From assembly GCF_020923435.1 (NCBI RefSeq), contig NZ_CP087263.1:3863970-3927969 (forward strand): DNA of 64,000 bases, read 5' to 3'. The DNA comes from Brevibacillus humidisoli (GTDB lineage: Bacteria; Bacillota; Bacilli; Brevibacillales; Brevibacillaceae). The notes below the pieces were generated by a model. The model was not told the DNA's origin. It was given only the letters and a program-made list of their open reading frames with translations, and searched no databases. The position numbers were made by a program, and so were the translations under genes. The first letter of the stretch is position 1. Every line of letters begins with the position of its first letter. Positions 40,429 through 49,509 of this stretch are shown here, in pieces.

Positions 40429-40546
40429 ACGGAATTTTCCCGCCGCCAGCCCCCCTCGGGGGGCATTATTCAAACAAACCTATTGCCTAATATGGGGAAA
40501 ATTCAAGTGCAGATAATGGGGAATTTTCATTTGCAGTTGACATCGA

Positions 40547-40655
40547 TTTGCTGCGGATCGGGAAACTGCTTGGCCATGCTTCACCGCGGGCCACATCCAT
40601 CTACACTCATACCACGCCGGAGCATCTGCGAGAGGCATTAGAAAAACTCTCATAG
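40547..40655 (+). pseudogene. Tyrosine recombinase, right fragment
   Basis: LLRIGKLLGHASPRATSIYT, then HTTPEHLREALEKLS and a stop: the C-terminal part with the GHxS/W-like box and the nucleophile tyrosine in SIYTH. Confidence 0.88.
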
Positions 40656-40670
40656 AAAGGAGATTAAAGT

Positions 40671-41354
40671 GTGGAAACGAACGAACGTGTCCAGGTAATC
40701 ATTGAGTTGTTTCAAGAAGGGCATTCACCGGAAGAAATCGCCGACCTGCTTGGGTACAAAGGAAAAGGCGGCGTTAGCGGCTACATGCGCCGACACGGAT
40801 ACCGATGGGATTGGACGGTGAAGAACTATGTACCTGATCCGGTGAAAAACGGAGAATCATCCAAGAGCGTTAACCAGCAAGCTCTTTTACTTGACCAAGC
40901 AACAAGCAATTTGCAAAAAAGTGAAATGGATAGCCAGACATTGCCGGTAAGCAATGAATGGCAAGGAAGCAATCAACAGCAACTTGAAACTGGCAATCCA
41001 TTGAAAGAAGCAAGCAATTTCTTGCAAGAGTCGCAGGAATCAAAAGATAACAACGTTGTCTCGTTCCCAAAATCAGTGGAGAAGAAGCCTGCAACACCGG
41101 CAGTTTTACCGCCAGAACTGCTGCACGGCTTACAGGAGATCCTGCGAAACAAGGACAAGCTGCTAAACATGGTTACAGATGGAGCCCCACCACTCCATAT
41201 GAAACGGTACAGGGGACCGGCAGTAACCAAGACGGTACAGTTTCAAGCGCAGCTGTCGGAACGATTGTCGGGTTTTGTGAATAATACCGGGTTCACGGTA
41301 AAAGATGTGGTAAACAAGGCGGTGGAGGAGTTTTTGGAGAGGTATGGGGGATAG
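40671..41354 (+). CDS. DNA-binding protein with HTH and ribbon-helix-helix-like ends
   Basis: 227 residues from GTG behind AAAGGAG. The N-terminus has a helix-turn-helix (VIIELFQEGHSPEEIADLLG, then GGVSGYMRRHGYRWDW). A Gln/Ser-rich linker follows, and the end looks like a ribbon-helix-helix (TKTVQFQAQLSERLSGFVNN, FTVKDVVNKAVEEFLERYGG). It follows the recombinase gene by 15 bases, as do regulators in integrative elements. Unit 1 keeps only the last 40 codons. It could control excision or plasmid-like partition; function is inferred from the domains only. Confidence 0.72.
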   Translation: METNERVQVIIELFQEGHSPEEIADLLGYKGKGGVSGYMRRHGYRWDWTVKNYVPDPVKNGESSKSVNQQALLLDQATSNLQKSEMDSQTLPVSNEWQGSNQQQLETGNPLKEASNFLQESQESKDNNVVSFPKSVEKKPATPAVLPPELLHGLQEILRNKDKLLNMVTDGAPPLHMKRYRGPAVTKTVQFQAQLSERLSGFVNNTGFTVKDVVNKAVEEFLERYGG

Positions 41355-41381
41355 CTCAACCTAGACATAGACACAGCAAAA

Positions 41382-41414
41382 AAGGGTCTAACCGTCTCTC
41401 GACGTCAGACCCTT
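41382..41414. terminator. Terminator after the DNA-binding gene
   Basis: AAGGGTCTA pairing with TCAGACCCTT (one change), same as in unit 1. Confidence 0.72.
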
Positions 41415-41449
41415 CTCTCGACTACCTGGACACAGTAACCCCTCTCACT

Positions 41450-41520
41450 CCCATGGCAGGGGAATCACCGCTATCCCCTTGGATCTCCCAAACACTCCTA
41501 AACTCTCAAGCAGGAAACCA
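41450..41520 (-). pseudogene. Remnant of a GLUG-repeat gene 3' end (unit 2)
   Basis: The bases match the last 25 or so codons of the unit 1 GLUG gene (CTTGGATCTCCCAAACACTC and neighbouring bases, encoding the VWEIQEGSGYP end), but with frame-breaking changes. Unit 2 thus once had a GLUG gene here, replaced by the pentapeptide gene. Confidence 0.65.
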
Positions 41521-41539
41521 AAACTAGAGGTTTAGGCTC

Positions 41540-42544
41540 CTACCATTCAACAAAAGCAGTATCGGCTCCTGTAAAATCGGTACCGCTTCGATTGGCATTA
41601 CGAAAATCTGCAAATGCCAGAAAAGCATCCCGAAAGGTTGCATTTGACACATCAGCCTCATAGAATACACCGTATCCAGCTTCACTCTGATTCAGATTAG
41701 CGTTGGAAAGGTCTGCATTGCTAAAATCCGCGAAGGTTAATTCAGTCTGACTTAAATCAGCATGGCTTAGATTGGCGCCTTTCAATTCAGCATAGCTCAG
41801 ATCGGCCTTTTTCACGTTTGCGTAGGACAGATTTACTCCTTTTAGATTGGCGTTGCTTAAATCAAGACCTTCCAGATCCGCTCCTGATACCGTTACGGAA
41901 AAAGAAGTATCTACACTCAAATGGGTAGGATCTTTTGCCGTTACGCGCACTGTAACGTCCCCAGGTACGATCGGATGAATGATCAACTCGTCTCCGGTGA
42001 TGGTGACCGATGCAATGGTATCGTCATCTGAAACAGCACTATAGGTTAATACATCACCATTCTCATCTTCAAACACTGCCGACAAATCTACTTTTTTATC
42101 TCCACCTCCAATATTGTATTGTTTCCAGGTTGTTCGGATTGTCTTTGGACCTATTATCGCGGTCTGACCATCGATTGGTTCAGCAATAGAAGGAGCAAGG
42201 TGGGGTAACACTACCGCTGTTGCTGAGCCAAACTTGACTACCGCATTCGTCGCGGCATTGACTTCGGCAACATAGACATCATGCCCATCTACCGCAGCGA
42301 TACTGCCATCACCAGGCAGATCTGTCCAGCTCGTCAGTCTATCGCCTACTCTTGGTGCCGGAAGTGTCGTTGCACTCGTCTTATAAACAAACTTATTGCC
42401 GGGATCTGCTCCCGAATCTACTTGCACGATGGTATGGGTCTCATTTGATCGATCATCCATTGTGGAAACGGTCAGTCCCGATGCTTCGGGTGGTGGTGGT
42501 GGAGGCGTATATCCTCCTTCTTTGCTATTCCCGCCTAACCACAT
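41540..42544 (-). CDS. Pentapeptide-repeat surface protein, 5'-truncated
   Basis: 334 residues. In-frame coding reaches only 42562 and then a stop, right next to the intron-like repeat. The N-terminal part has a proline linker (GGYTPPPPPPEASGL) and a beta domain (DDRSNETHTIVQVDSGAD, VGDRLTSWTDLPGDGSIAAV). Then comes a cadherin-like Ig domain (KVDLSAVFEDENGDVLTYSA). The C-terminal third is a pentapeptide repeat beta-helix of the A(D/N)LS type: LSNANLKGVNLSYANVKKAD and LSHADLSQTELTFADFSNAD. No signal peptide is present, so as it stands export is unlikely. It looks like the end of a larger wall protein. Confidence 0.72.
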   Translation of the reverse strand: MWLGGNSKEGGYTPPPPPPEASGLTVSTMDDRSNETHTIVQVDSGADPGNKFVYKTSATTLPAPRVGDRLTSWTDLPGDGSIAAVDGHDVYVAEVNAATNAVVKFGSATAVVLPHLAPSIAEPIDGQTAIIGPKTIRTTWKQYNIGGGDKKVDLSAVFEDENGDVLTYSAVSDDDTIASVTITGDELIIHPIVPGDVTVRVTAKDPTHLSVDTSFSVTVSGADLEGLDLSNANLKGVNLSYANVKKADLSYAELKGANLSHADLSQTELTFADFSNADLSNANLNQSEAGYGVFYEADVSNATFRDAFLAFADFRNANRSGTDFTGADTAFVEW

Positions 42545-42566
42545 CCGTTTTGTGGTTTTCGGTCAG

Positions 42567-43265
42567 GCCTACACCGTGCGGGCGCCTTTCAGCGCACACG
42601 GCGTGCCATCAACGATAAGCGGTGTAACGTACAACGGGCAGTGCCATCATACCATACCCTAGCTCCTCTATGGGTAAAAATCCCTTTACTTTCATGCAAA
42701 GAGCTCTACAAACGGAAGAAAAGACCAATAGGACTGCCAATACCAAGGTATCAGCAATCCTGATCGGTCTTGTATCAAACTGTTGCGCCCGTTGTAACAT
42801 CACATCTTATCGCTGACTGGGTCCCTTCGCTCCGGTCTGTTTTCCCCTCCCGCCATGTTGCCATCGCGGTACCAACGGCAGACCCTCTTCACTACTACGA
42901 ACCCGCCGCCATTCTGCCGGGATCGTTGACGCTATCCCATCTCCTCCGGCAAAACTTCAAACGTCCCGTTCCGTCTATCCCTTCTTTTGATGACCGTAGG
43001 TTCCCACTATTCAGGTATGAGAACGACCAGTTTAACAGCCCAATTGTGCTGATCGCCGCTGCATGATCGCACATGCAGGGATGGATGCCGAACTGCTAGC
43101 ATCGGATCACGACACCCACTACCTCACCCTGGATCGTCATGGGTTCGTCTGCCTAACCATAGCCACCTTTTAAGGAGCCCCGCCTCTAGCGAGTACGACT
43201 TTACCTGACTTCACCCCTTCGGCGTGGATAGCGCCTCTCTGGATGCAGGAGATTAGGCACAGGAC
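42567..43265 (-). repeat. Group II intron-like element, ORF-less, copy 2
   Basis: Near-identical to 15897-16595 (offset 26670). Minus-strand domain-V-like hairpin is at 42571-42605. After it, the flank here (CTGACCGAAAACC...GGTTAGG) can fold into a hairpin that could serve as domain VI, unlike copy 1. No reverse transcriptase is present. Confidence 0.5.
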
Positions 43266-43361
43266 TAATGCAATGAACAGGGAAACAATGAATAGTGAAT
43301 AGCGCCCGATGTCAGACATTACACGTTTTCATTGTTCCTTATTTATTATTCATTGCATTTA
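43266..43361. repeat. MITE-like insertion in copy 2 flank
   Basis: About 96 bases found only here. The ends AATGCAATGAA and TTCATTGCATT are inverted repeats, and inside there is further palindromic sequence. Copy 1 has 24 unrelated bases at this point. Confidence 0.65.
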
Positions 43362-43411
43362 CGCTGTTGTCCTGAACAGGAATTGCACCTGTCGATTCAA
43401 CGGAACAGTTA

Positions 43412-43460
43412 GAGAAAACCCCCATAGCCGACTAATGTCTGCACTATGGGGGTTTTTCTC
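43412..43460 (-). terminator. Terminator of outer-wall-protein gene
   Basis: GAGAAAACCCCCATAG/CTATGGGGGTTTTTCTC, 50 bases past the stop of the surface-protein gene. Confidence 0.87.
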
Positions 43461-43511
43461 CACTTCTTTCGCTCATCCTAGGGATGGCTTATGAAGTTGC
43501 GTTTCGGTTGA

Positions 43512-45845
43512 CTATTGAACAGTAACTTCTACACCTTCAGCTACACCGTAGCCATTAGCGTCAGTCAAAGTTCCAGCTTTAGTAGTCACTGTAACTGTAT
43601 CAGCTGCTTTGATTGTGTCCCAGTTAGAATCTCCACCGGTAATGGTCAGGATCAACTTGTTATTTTCAACGTCCGATGATACAGCGTCTGTAGCACCATC
43701 TTCAAGAGCAGTAGATCCGGCTTCGATGTCCATCTCGGCTAACACAGCGGAGAGGTCAGCAGCAGTGAATGCTGCGTCCAGGTCCTCATTAAAGGTTAGT
43801 ACAAGGATGTCACCAACCAACTCAGCAGATTGCAATTCAGCTGCTGTGTTGTCAGAAATGGTCACAGTCAAATTAGTAGTGTCAGCTACATTCCCAGCTT
43901 CGTCTGCTACATTGGCCACAGTAAGAACGGCGTCTGTTCCAAGACCTACTGTTCCAATATTTACAGAACCCTCAGGAAGTTCAATAGTGACCATATCCTT
44001 AGAGGAAGAATTAAAGTAAATGTCAGTACCATCAGGTAGGGACTGTCCATCGAGTTTGTAATTGCTCAGATCCAATGCACTTGCAGTTACTTTCTCACCA
44101 AAATCTACTACAAAGACGTTCTCGCTACTTGCTCCATCTAATGCAACTGTAGGTTTCTCGTTGTCGGTAGAGTCACCCACTGTTACTTCTGTAGTAAATG
44201 CAGCGTTTTTGTTACCCAACGAGTCAACTACGGCACCTTCTTTGAATTGAAGAGTGTAAGTACCGTTAGTCATCTCTGTTCCCCCGGTGACAAAGTCTAG
44301 AACAAGGACTTTTTCATCTCCACCAGCAGCACCCTTACGGTCTGTCTCTGCTGCAACTAAACTGAACCTTACACCATCTTCGTTTGTAACAATGATCTTG
44401 GTCTCATCAACATCAGCACCATCTTTGATCATCTCGTCAAATGTTACTTCAATCGCCTGCTTATTGGAGCTTACTTCAGCCGAATCAAACGCTGGTCCTT
44501 CAGCATCGCGAGTAAAGGTAAAACTTTGAGATACTGCTTCAATACCATTCCCCGTGGCATCTTCAACAGCATCAGCATCAATCAAAAGAGTCACAGTTGC
44601 ACTAGAAGCGGTGCTGTTAGGATAAATACCGTACTCGTTAGGTCCTTCACCACCAAGATCAAACTCAACGTCATAGGTTTTACCAGTTGGATCTACAGTT
44701 GTGTTTTTATTAACAGTGGTAGCCGTAGCGTAAGCATCACCATCATAGTAAACTGTAGAGCCAATAAGTACTTTAATATCTCCATCTTCCAATTCAGTTC
44801 CACCTAACGGCTCACTGAATTGGACTCGGATAGCATTTTGGGCAATTTGTTCAATTGAATCAATTTCTGGCGCCACTGCGTCGTCCGGAACTTCGAAGGA
44901 TCCATTGTAGAGAGCCATTTCATTACCTGCAACGTCCTTAGCACCTGCTACGTATAATGTTGCAGTTGATCCTTTCGTCAAAGTCGGAAGATCAGCTTGA
45001 AGAACAGTAACAGTGGTATCACCGGCTCCTACAGCTTGAACTGTAACTGGATTGCCATTAACGCGAACAATCGGATCAACAGCATCAAGCGGTTCGGAGA
45101 AAGTGATTTCCAAATCACCATTTGACTTAATAGTAGCTTCCGTTACTTCTGGTGCAACCGTATCATCGAAAGACACTACATGAGTGGACTTGGCCAGTGT
45201 TTGACTCTTGTCGGCGGACTTAACGCCTGCAATTTCGAAAGTTTGAGAGGTTCCATCTTGAGATGTGTTAAAGGTTAAAATAACAGTCTTTTTATCATCC
45301 TGGAGCTCCGCAGTTACGTTAGTGGTATCCAACTTAGTACCATCTACAGTGTAACTAGAAGTTGTATCCCCAGGAAGAGTTGTTAAATCTTCAGCGGTTG
45401 TTTTATCGACTTCTACACTAAATACAACCTCAACTTGAGTTGCGTTAATAGCACTTACACTCTCAACAGTCAGTTCACCAGGATCTACCGGATCAAGTTG
45501 AGAAATCGGATCAACATCTTCACCAGTTACAGCATCTGTGTAGATTCCTTCGAAGTCGTTTTCGGTAGCTTGACGCAGGGCATCGAAGAGAGATTGTTGA
45601 TCTACAATTTCCTTCAGAGATGCTGCTTGGCCATCTTCATGTACGTAGACGACGTTGTCAAACGAAGCGTCCACGATTTCGCCGGTAGCTGTTGTGCTGT
45701 CGTTAACGAAAGCGCTAATGGTGTAGTATTTGTCAACCTCTCCGCCGATGTAGAAACCGCCACTTGGTGCAGCGTAAGCGGAGGAAGCGATGCTGCTTAC
45801 TACAGCCGTTGATAATACAGAGAGTACCAACTTCTTGTTCTTCAC
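43512..45845 (-). CDS. Outer-wall-type S-layer protein with Ig-like repeats
   Basis: 777 residues from GTG behind GGAGGGG. A signal peptide (KLVLSVLSTAVVSSIASSAY, cut after AYA) is followed by the domain GGFYIGGEVDKYYTISAF. This resembles the start of the Brevibacillus outer wall protein (OWP). Then come about six Ig-like SbsA-type repeats (VSAINATQVEVVFSVEVD, EATIKSNGDLEITFSEPLDA, ITDSIEQ-like and so on). No SLH domain is present, so attachment would be through another layer. It is the second gene after the SLH-type protein, the order of the cwp operon in B. brevis 47. A 5'-less relative is at 16762. Confidence 0.85.
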   Translation of the reverse strand: MKNKKLVLSVLSTAVVSSIASSAYAAPSGGFYIGGEVDKYYTISAFVNDSTTATGEIVDASFDNVVYVHEDGQAASLKEIVDQQSLFDALRQATENDFEGIYTDAVTGEDVDPISQLDPVDPGELTVESVSAINATQVEVVFSVEVDKTTAEDLTTLPGDTTSSYTVDGTKLDTTNVTAELQDDKKTVILTFNTSQDGTSQTFEIAGVKSADKSQTLAKSTHVVSFDDTVAPEVTEATIKSNGDLEITFSEPLDAVDPIVRVNGNPVTVQAVGAGDTTVTVLQADLPTLTKGSTATLYVAGAKDVAGNEMALYNGSFEVPDDAVAPEIDSIEQIAQNAIRVQFSEPLGGTELEDGDIKVLIGSTVYYDGDAYATATTVNKNTTVDPTGKTYDVEFDLGGEGPNEYGIYPNSTASSATVTLLIDADAVEDATGNGIEAVSQSFTFTRDAEGPAFDSAEVSSNKQAIEVTFDEMIKDGADVDETKIIVTNEDGVRFSLVAAETDRKGAAGGDEKVLVLDFVTGGTEMTNGTYTLQFKEGAVVDSLGNKNAAFTTEVTVGDSTDNEKPTVALDGASSENVFVVDFGEKVTASALDLSNYKLDGQSLPDGTDIYFNSSSKDMVTIELPEGSVNIGTVGLGTDAVLTVANVADEAGNVADTTNLTVTISDNTAAELQSAELVGDILVLTFNEDLDAAFTAADLSAVLAEMDIEAGSTALEDGATDAVSSDVENNKLILTITGGDSNWDTIKAADTVTVTTKAGTLTDANGYGVAEGVEVTVQ

Positions 45846-45976
45846 GTACTACCCCTCCAGATAGTTGATAGGAATCTTTTTATGAAGAAGAGAAACATCG
45901 TGATGGTCTGTATCTATGCTGATTGCTTCTCTCCAACAACAATATCATGCTTTCAAAGATTGGGGGCTTCTATGTA

Positions 45977-46010
45977 GGGATACCCTCGGGGGTGCCCCCG
46001 AGAGTACCTA
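45977..46010 (-). terminator. GC-rich hairpin between the two wall-protein genes
   Basis: On the minus strand GGTACTCTCGGGGG/CCCCCGAGGGTATCC with a two-base loop, no strong T-run. It may lower read-through or protect the 3' end of the upstream message. Confidence 0.6.
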
Positions 46011-46052
46011 CTATGAGATTCCCAAATCAATCACACTAGATTGAAGAGTATA

Positions 46053-49000
46053 TTACTCAGCAACGCTTACGCTGATTTCCTCTTCGTCTTCTTTATCGCC
46101 AAGAGTTACGTTGATCGTAGCCTTGGTTGCCTTATCTTCGGTAGCGAATTCCAGCGGACCGAAGGAACCGTCGCTGTTCACTTCAGCAGTTTTGGTTTGA
46201 CCGCCAAGGGTTACTTCGACAACGGCATCCTTGTCAACGGTACCAGCAGGTGCCTCAACTGTGTAGAAGTAAGCACCAGCCAGTGCTACACCTTTGGCTT
46301 CAACGTCCTCTTCTTTAATCAGGTCGTCGCCGCCAGGCTCTTCACCAGATTGAGCAACTTGCTTCAGGAACTCTTCGACTTCAGCGCGGCTGTACTCGTC
46401 TGCTGGTTCATCCAGTACCAGTACGAAGTCGTACTTGTCGCTGTTGTCGTCGGTGTCGACGAGGATGACCAGATCGTCTTCGTCAGCGTCGCGAACTTTT
46501 TCGTCGTCGAATACGATTACCGCATTAGACAGTTGGAAGGTCTTCTCATCGAAGTCGTTTCCAGTAGCTACTTCCAATTCAACTTCGCTCTTATCGAAGT
46601 CAACCACACGGCCAACTACAACGTCGTCAACTTGGGAGTAGTTTTTGTTGATCTCATAACCATCTCCGTCGAGGAAATCGTCATCGAGAGTTGCGATCAC
46701 TTCTACGCTGTCGAGGTCGATTTCATCGTCACCGTTCAGCTCGAAGTAGATCAGGTCGCTGTCAGCGAATTCTTTTCTTGCATCTTCATAGTCGCCGTCC
46801 AGCTTGTATTCTTTTTCTTCACCATCTTCGTTGATGATGATAGCCGTATCGTCAGTGCTCTTGCTGAACTCTTTCACGTAACCGAAGGTACCTTCGGAAG
46901 TAATGGAGTTGGAGATAACGAATACGTACTCTACATCGCCATCTTCAGTGATGTAGTATACTTCGTGATCGTCACCTTCGACGTAGCTCCACTTGGTGGT
47001 GTCTGCATCGTCGATCTCGTCACGGTCACCCGATTTTTTCAGGTCGCCAGTCAGATCGAAGACAACGGTGCTGTCAGTGATGTCGTCACCATCAAGCGTA
47101 TCTTCTTCGGACTCGTCTCCGAATGTGTCAGCATCCATGTGCTGCAGGTCGTCGGAGTCAAGAACCTCAACAGACTCTACATCACCTTCGTCGTCCAGTT
47201 CCAGCTCAACGAAGACAGGTTTTTTGCTGCTCACTACATTGAATACGTCAACGTAGTCTTTCAGGTTGTCGGAGTCGATATCGTCATCATCGTTTTCGAA
47301 GGAGATATCGTCAGCATCAGTAATGACAACTTTTTTGCCACTGACACCTTTCTCGTCAACCACTTCAAAAGTCAGCTCGTCGCGGCCTGGATCGTAGTAA
47401 GCATCTTTGGTTACGACAGCTTTGACGGTGTTGTCATTGCCTTCGCCTACCAAGATGTGGCGTACACGGCCGCTGGAGTCGAGGTAGAGGGTTACCTCGT
47501 CATCGTACAGATCACGAATATCGTCATCGTTTGCAACTTCTGCAGTCTCGTTGTCATCGTCAGAGATGGTTACGTCGCCTCTCATGCGGTAGGTTTCACC
47601 GTTGATGACCAGACGGTTGTCAGTGTCGCTCTTGATGGTAACTTTCTCAACCGTACCCTCAACTGTTTTGCTGGTTGCTACGACGATGCGCTTGTCTTCG
47701 TCGCCACCTGCATAGTACACGTTCACAACGTCGAGCGGTTTCAGGTCACCAAACGTTGCACGCTCACCGTTGCGCAGGACGATGAAGTCAGTACCTTCTT
47801 CCAGATCTTCGAAGTCGAGGTCATCGCCATCGAAGAACTCAAGACTCAGATCCTCAGCGTCGATTTCTTTGACAACTTCAGAACCGAATTTATAGTCGGA
47901 CTCTTGGTCACCTTGTACATCGTCGACGATGTGGATGTAGTTGATTTGACCTTGGCCGTTCAGCACGGCTTTGGTTTGCATGCCATCTACATCAGAGTTT
48001 TCGATGACGGTTTCGATGAACTCCTGCATGTCGTCAATTTTTTGATAGTTGTAGACGAATGCAGCGTTGTCAGCGAACTCGTATTTGCGTCCGCCCAGCT
48101 CTACGCGGATTTCATCCTCGTCATCGAGGTCAACGTTGTCATCGTCGTAGTTGTCACCATCGAGGTCATCTCCATCAAAGGAGAAGGCGTCGAAAGTGGT
48201 GTTGAGAACTTCTTCATCTTCAGAAGGTTCCATCCAAACGATTACGTTGCTGCTTTCCTTCACCCACACTTGTACGTGTTGGCCAGCGAACTCGTTCGGG
48301 TTGATGCCGTTGGATACCTTGTAGGTACCTTTCAGACCGCCAGAGAAACCAGAAGCCAGCGTGATTTCATCCTCTTCCAGGTCGCCCAGTTCAACAGCCG
48401 GTACGCCGGTTACGAACGGAAGGTCGTCAGCATCGTACTCGTTGTCCAGGTCATCCTCTGTATACCAGTCCATGTCGTATACGATTACGTTGAGGTAGTC
48501 CTCAACCAGGCTGGTTCCCGGAACAGCTTTGTACTCGATCTGCGAACCGTAAGTAACTTGTTTCATGAGGTCGATGTCCAGAGAGTTGTCGAGCATCATG
48601 AATACGTCAGCACGAGTAGCAGGCTTGTTAGGATCGATTTGTACGTTGTCGGAGATGCCCAGCTCAGCTGCTTTCGCGATGAAGTTGTTCGGCCATCCAG
48701 CTTGGCTTACAGACGGCTCGTAACCCAGTGCGCGAACGAGCATGGTAGCTGCTTCGGCATAAGTAACGTTGTTGTTCGGACCAAACGTGTTGTTCGGGTA
48801 ACCTTTTACAAGGCCTTCACCGGACGCTACGTTAATCCAACCGGAGTACCAGTCGGACACCAGGATGTCGCTGTACTTGGTTTGATATTTTGCGAGCGGT
48901 ACACCGCTAGCCAGACCGCGAGCACGAACAACCAGAGTAGCGAACTCAGCGCGGGTGATCGGGTTTTCCAGGTTCAGTTGACCTTTGTCGTCACCGGTAA

Positions 49001-49142
49001 CCAGCTCAAGAGCTTGCAAACGGTCGATCGTGTTTTGCAGCTTGGAATCGATTTGAGTGTCATCTTCAGCAGCACTTACTGCCATAGGAGCTACAGACAG
49101 TGCCAGTGCACTTGCCAATACGCTGTTAACAACCTTTTTCAT
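46053..49142 (-). CDS. Middle-wall-type S-layer protein with SLH domains
   Basis: 1029 residues from ATG 49142 (AGAGGAGGAGAACC upstream). The signal peptide MKKVVNSVLASALALSVAPM ending AVSA is the Brevibacillus MWP/HWP type. Residues 25-200 hold SLH motifs (NPITRAEFATLVVRARGLAS, SGWINVASGEGLVKGYPNNT, ATRADVFMMLDN), which bind pyruvylated or other secondary wall polymers. The rest is very acidic (Asp/Glu-rich, many DDD runs) and forms the lattice. The acidic codon pattern leaves a long open frame on the opposite strand, which is an artefact. A second start lies 30 codons upstream. Confidence 0.92.
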   Translation of the reverse strand: MKKVVNSVLASALALSVAPMAVSAAEDDTQIDSKLQNTIDRLQALELVTGDDKGQLNLENPITRAEFATLVVRARGLASGVPLAKYQTKYSDILVSDWYSGWINVASGEGLVKGYPNNTFGPNNNVTYAEAATMLVRALGYEPSVSQAGWPNNFIAKAAELGISDNVQIDPNKPATRADVFMMLDNSLDIDLMKQVTYGSQIEYKAVPGTSLVEDYLNVIVYDMDWYTEDDLDNEYDADDLPFVTGVPAVELGDLEEDEITLASGFSGGLKGTYKVSNGINPNEFAGQHVQVWVKESSNVIVWMEPSEDEEVLNTTFDAFSFDGDDLDGDNYDDDNVDLDDEDEIRVELGGRKYEFADNAAFVYNYQKIDDMQEFIETVIENSDVDGMQTKAVLNGQGQINYIHIVDDVQGDQESDYKFGSEVVKEIDAEDLSLEFFDGDDLDFEDLEEGTDFIVLRNGERATFGDLKPLDVVNVYYAGGDEDKRIVVATSKTVEGTVEKVTIKSDTDNRLVINGETYRMRGDVTISDDDNETAEVANDDDIRDLYDDEVTLYLDSSGRVRHILVGEGNDNTVKAVVTKDAYYDPGRDELTFEVVDEKGVSGKKVVITDADDISFENDDDDIDSDNLKDYVDVFNVVSSKKPVFVELELDDEGDVESVEVLDSDDLQHMDADTFGDESEEDTLDGDDITDSTVVFDLTGDLKKSGDRDEIDDADTTKWSYVEGDDHEVYYITEDGDVEYVFVISNSITSEGTFGYVKEFSKSTDDTAIIINEDGEEKEYKLDGDYEDARKEFADSDLIYFELNGDDEIDLDSVEVIATLDDDFLDGDGYEINKNYSQVDDVVVGRVVDFDKSEVELEVATGNDFDEKTFQLSNAVIVFDDEKVRDADEDDLVILVDTDDNSDKYDFVLVLDEPADEYSRAEVEEFLKQVAQSGEEPGGDDLIKEEDVEAKGVALAGAYFYTVEAPAGTVDKDAVVEVTLGGQTKTAEVNSDGSFGPLEFATEDKATKATINVTLGDKEDEEEISVSVAE

Positions 49143-49232
49143 AACCTTAGGTTCTCCTCCTCTAGTATAAAGAGATTGTCTTTGGGGAATTATTTCTTTT
49201 GTATCTTTCTTTTTAAAGCCCGAATCCTGCAA
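49143..49232 (-). promoter_or_regulatory. Upstream in-frame translation start of the wall protein
   Basis: TTG at 49232 follows a very strong site (AAGGGAGGTGA) and opens 30 extra codons (QDSGFKKKDTKEIIPQRQSL, YTRGGEPKV) in frame with the ATG at 49142. Brevibacillus mwp genes are known to have dual starts of this kind. The two starts could tune output over growth. Confidence 0.8.
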
Positions 49233-49509
49233 GCGCGTTTCACCTCCCTTCGCAGGATCGTGGATTTTTTCGCAACAGATTAAATCTTTCAGTAAATCTC
49301 ACGTTTGCGTAAAATACAACAATCCCTAGTGTATCATAAGTGCTAGAGTTCGTGAATTCTTTTTTACACAAATTCCCCATTTTGTGTGTGACATTCTATT
49401 AAACGCTTCATCCATTGAAAAGTTGCGGTGCCTTGGAGAAAAAATTTTTAAATCTTTGCGAGACGAGGATTTGCCGTAATCTGTACGGTTTTCCAGCCTC
49501 ACAATTCGT

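Larger units (their letters stand above)
38325..40542 (+). mobile_element. IS21-family insertion sequence
   Basis: 2218 bp with TG...CA ends. The inverted repeats run for about 48 bases (TGTGAACGGCA on the left, TGTCAACTGCA on the right when complemented, both reaching GCACTTGAA and TTCCCC). The target duplication TCGA is at 38321-38324 and 40543-40546. It encodes IstA and IstB overlapping by four bases and sits inside the recombinase gene. Intact in all parts, so it may be mobile. Confidence 0.93.

Noticed and set aside
46041-49283. A 1080-codon open frame on the plus strand opposite the S-layer gene
   Set aside because: It mirrors the Asp/Glu/Val-rich codons of the S-layer gene, has no ribosome site or protein-like composition, and the minus-strand gene is unambiguous.
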